DNA from: Paludibacteraceae bacterium
Lineage (GTDB): Bacteria; Bacteroidota; Bacteroidia; Bacteroidales; Paludibacteraceae
Length of the DNA: 7,552 nt
Direction of reading: 5' to 3'
Assembly (NCBI GenBank): GCA_017646225.1
Contig: JAGCMZ010000197.1
Span: 1-7,552 of the forward strand
The translations under genes and the position numbers were made by a program. Position 1 is the stretch's first letter, and each line of letters starts with the position of its first letter. Of the stretch, positions 6,717 to 7,552 are shown piece after piece. The notes beneath the pieces are model-generated. The model saw nothing but the letters and a program-made list of their open reading frames with translations, did no database searches and was not told the DNA's origin.

Positions 6717-6748
6717 TAAGATAAGTATAAATTTATAACCGTTACATT

Positions 6749-7552
6749 ATGAAAGGTATTGTATTAGCAGGTGGTTCGGGTACTAGACTATACCCCATTA
6801 CCAAAAGTATCTCTAAACAAATCATTCCGGTTTACGACAAACCCATGATTTACTACCCTGTATCCATTTTGCTTTTGGCAGGTATCAAAGAAATTTTAAT
6901 CATTTCTACCCCCCAAGACATTCATTTGTATCAAAACCTTTTAGGCGATGGATCGTCGCTAGGTGTTCGTTTTGAATATGCTATTCAACCATCGCCCGAT
7001 GGCTTGGCACAAGCCTTTTTAATTGGCGAAGATTTTATTGGAGACGACAGCGTTTGTATGGTATTGGGCGATAATATCTTTTACGGATACAACCTATCGA
7101 ACATGCTTAAACAAGCTGCTTCTTTAGAAGATGGCGCCATTGTATTTGGCTACTATGTAAACGACCCCGAGCGTTATGGCGTAGCCGAATTCGACCAAAA
7201 CGGCAAAGTACTTTCGTTAGAAGAAAAACCTGCTAATCCTAAATCAAACTATGCCGTAACGGGTTTATACTTTTACAGCAACGACGTAGTTAAAAAAGCC
7301 AAATCGCTTAAGCCATCGGCTCGTGGCGAATTAGAAATTACCGACCTTAATAAACTATACCTAGCAGAAGGCAGATTAAATGTTCAACTGATGGGACGCG
7401 GTGTTGCTTGGTTGGATACCGGCACACACGATAGCTTACTAGAAGCATCAAACTTTATTGCTACCATTCAAAACCGTCAAGGGTTGCAAGTGGCTTGCCT
7501 AGAAGAGATTGCCTACAACTACGGTTACATTAACCGCGAGCAACTTTTAAAA
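6749..7552 (+). CDS. rmlA: glucose-1-phosphate thymidylyltransferase RmlA (partial, C-terminus beyond the window)
   Basis: Makes dTDP-glucose from dTTP and glucose 1-phosphate, the first step towards dTDP-L-rhamnose and other dTDP-deoxysugars for surface glycans. The reading frame is open from ATG 6749 to the right edge, 268 codons; complete RmlA is about 290 residues, so some 20-30 are missing. The nucleotidyltransferase signature is [13 protein letters not shown] (6-18), with [16 protein letters not shown] following (22-37). [10 protein letters not shown] (81-90) recognises the base, LGDN (107-110) carries metal-binding Asp108, EEKP (158-161) and GELEITDLN (193-201) are sugar-binding segments, and [13 protein letters not shown] (221-233) carries the second metal ligand Asp223. 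All are intact. It has its own promoter, and rfbB/C/D-type genes may follow. The symbol rfbA is a synonym. Confidence 0.97.
   Translation, partial: MKGIVLAGGSGTRLYPITKSISKQIIPVYDKPMIYYPVSILLLAGIKEILIISTPQDIHLYQNLLGDGSSLGVRFEYAIQPSPDGLAQAFLIGEDFIGDDSVCMVLGDNIFYGYNLSNMLKQAASLEDGAIVFGYYVNDPERYGVAEFDQNGKVLSLEEKPANPKSNYAVTGLYFYSNDVVKKAKSLKPSARGELEITDLNKLYLAEGRLNVQLMGRGVAWLDTGTHDSLLEASNFIATIQNRQGLQVACLEEIAYNYGYINREQLLK

Noticed and set aside
1..7552. Defence system, mobile element or CRISPR array
   Set aside because: All substantial open frames are assigned to known families. The only repeats are an 8-bp array and one intragenic palindrome, and there is no transposase, integrase, spacer-like array or toxin-antitoxin pair.

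Overview
The window looks like chromosomal DNA of a member of the Bacteroidota, probably Bacteroidales. Three start regions carry the Bacteroidota sigma-factor -7 element TAnnTTTG (3915-3922, 5033-5040, 6709-6716) and a fourth carries a close variant (3854-3861, minus strand). No start shows a clear Shine-Dalgarno sequence. The proteins (a GldA-type ABC ATPase, a CTC-type L25, a RuvB with a [14 protein letters not shown] N-terminus) read like Bacteroidota family members. There is no sign of phage, plasmid, insertion sequence or CRISPR. Most of the window is housekeeping.

Minus-strand block, 32-3819: a GldA-type ABC ATPase, then ruvB, then a polytopic polysaccharide flippase, then a DJ-1/PfpI-family protein. 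They are packed as an operon: 4-bp stop/start overlap, 2-bp gap, 25-bp gap. The last gap is almost entirely three copies of an 8-bp tandem repeat. A good TTTG-N19-TACCTTTA promoter lies in the 130-bp divergent region before the ATPase gene, which starts with GTG.

Plus-strand block, 3950-7552: thiL (thiamine-monophosphate kinase) stands alone behind its own promoter. Next comes a translation-related unit, rplY (L25/CTC), pth (peptidyl-tRNA hydrolase) and an Hsp15-like S4-domain protein, with gaps of 19 and 4 bp. All three products act at the 50S subunit or on peptidyl-tRNA. Finally rmlA (glucose-1-phosphate thymidylyltransferase) begins behind its own strong promoter and runs off the right edge after 268 codons; it probably opens a dTDP-sugar gene cluster.

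The most interesting signal is the roughly 85-nt leader of rplY. By eye it folds into one long hairpin. The base of its stem (5058-5068 with 5111-5121) places GAUG opposite AGUA, the same four non-canonical pairs that form half of loop E in bacterial 5S rRNA, which is the binding site of L25. This suggests that L25/CTC represses its own mRNA through a 5S mimic. Second is a perfect 28-bp palindrome inside pth. These folds were found by hand and no folding or database search was run.
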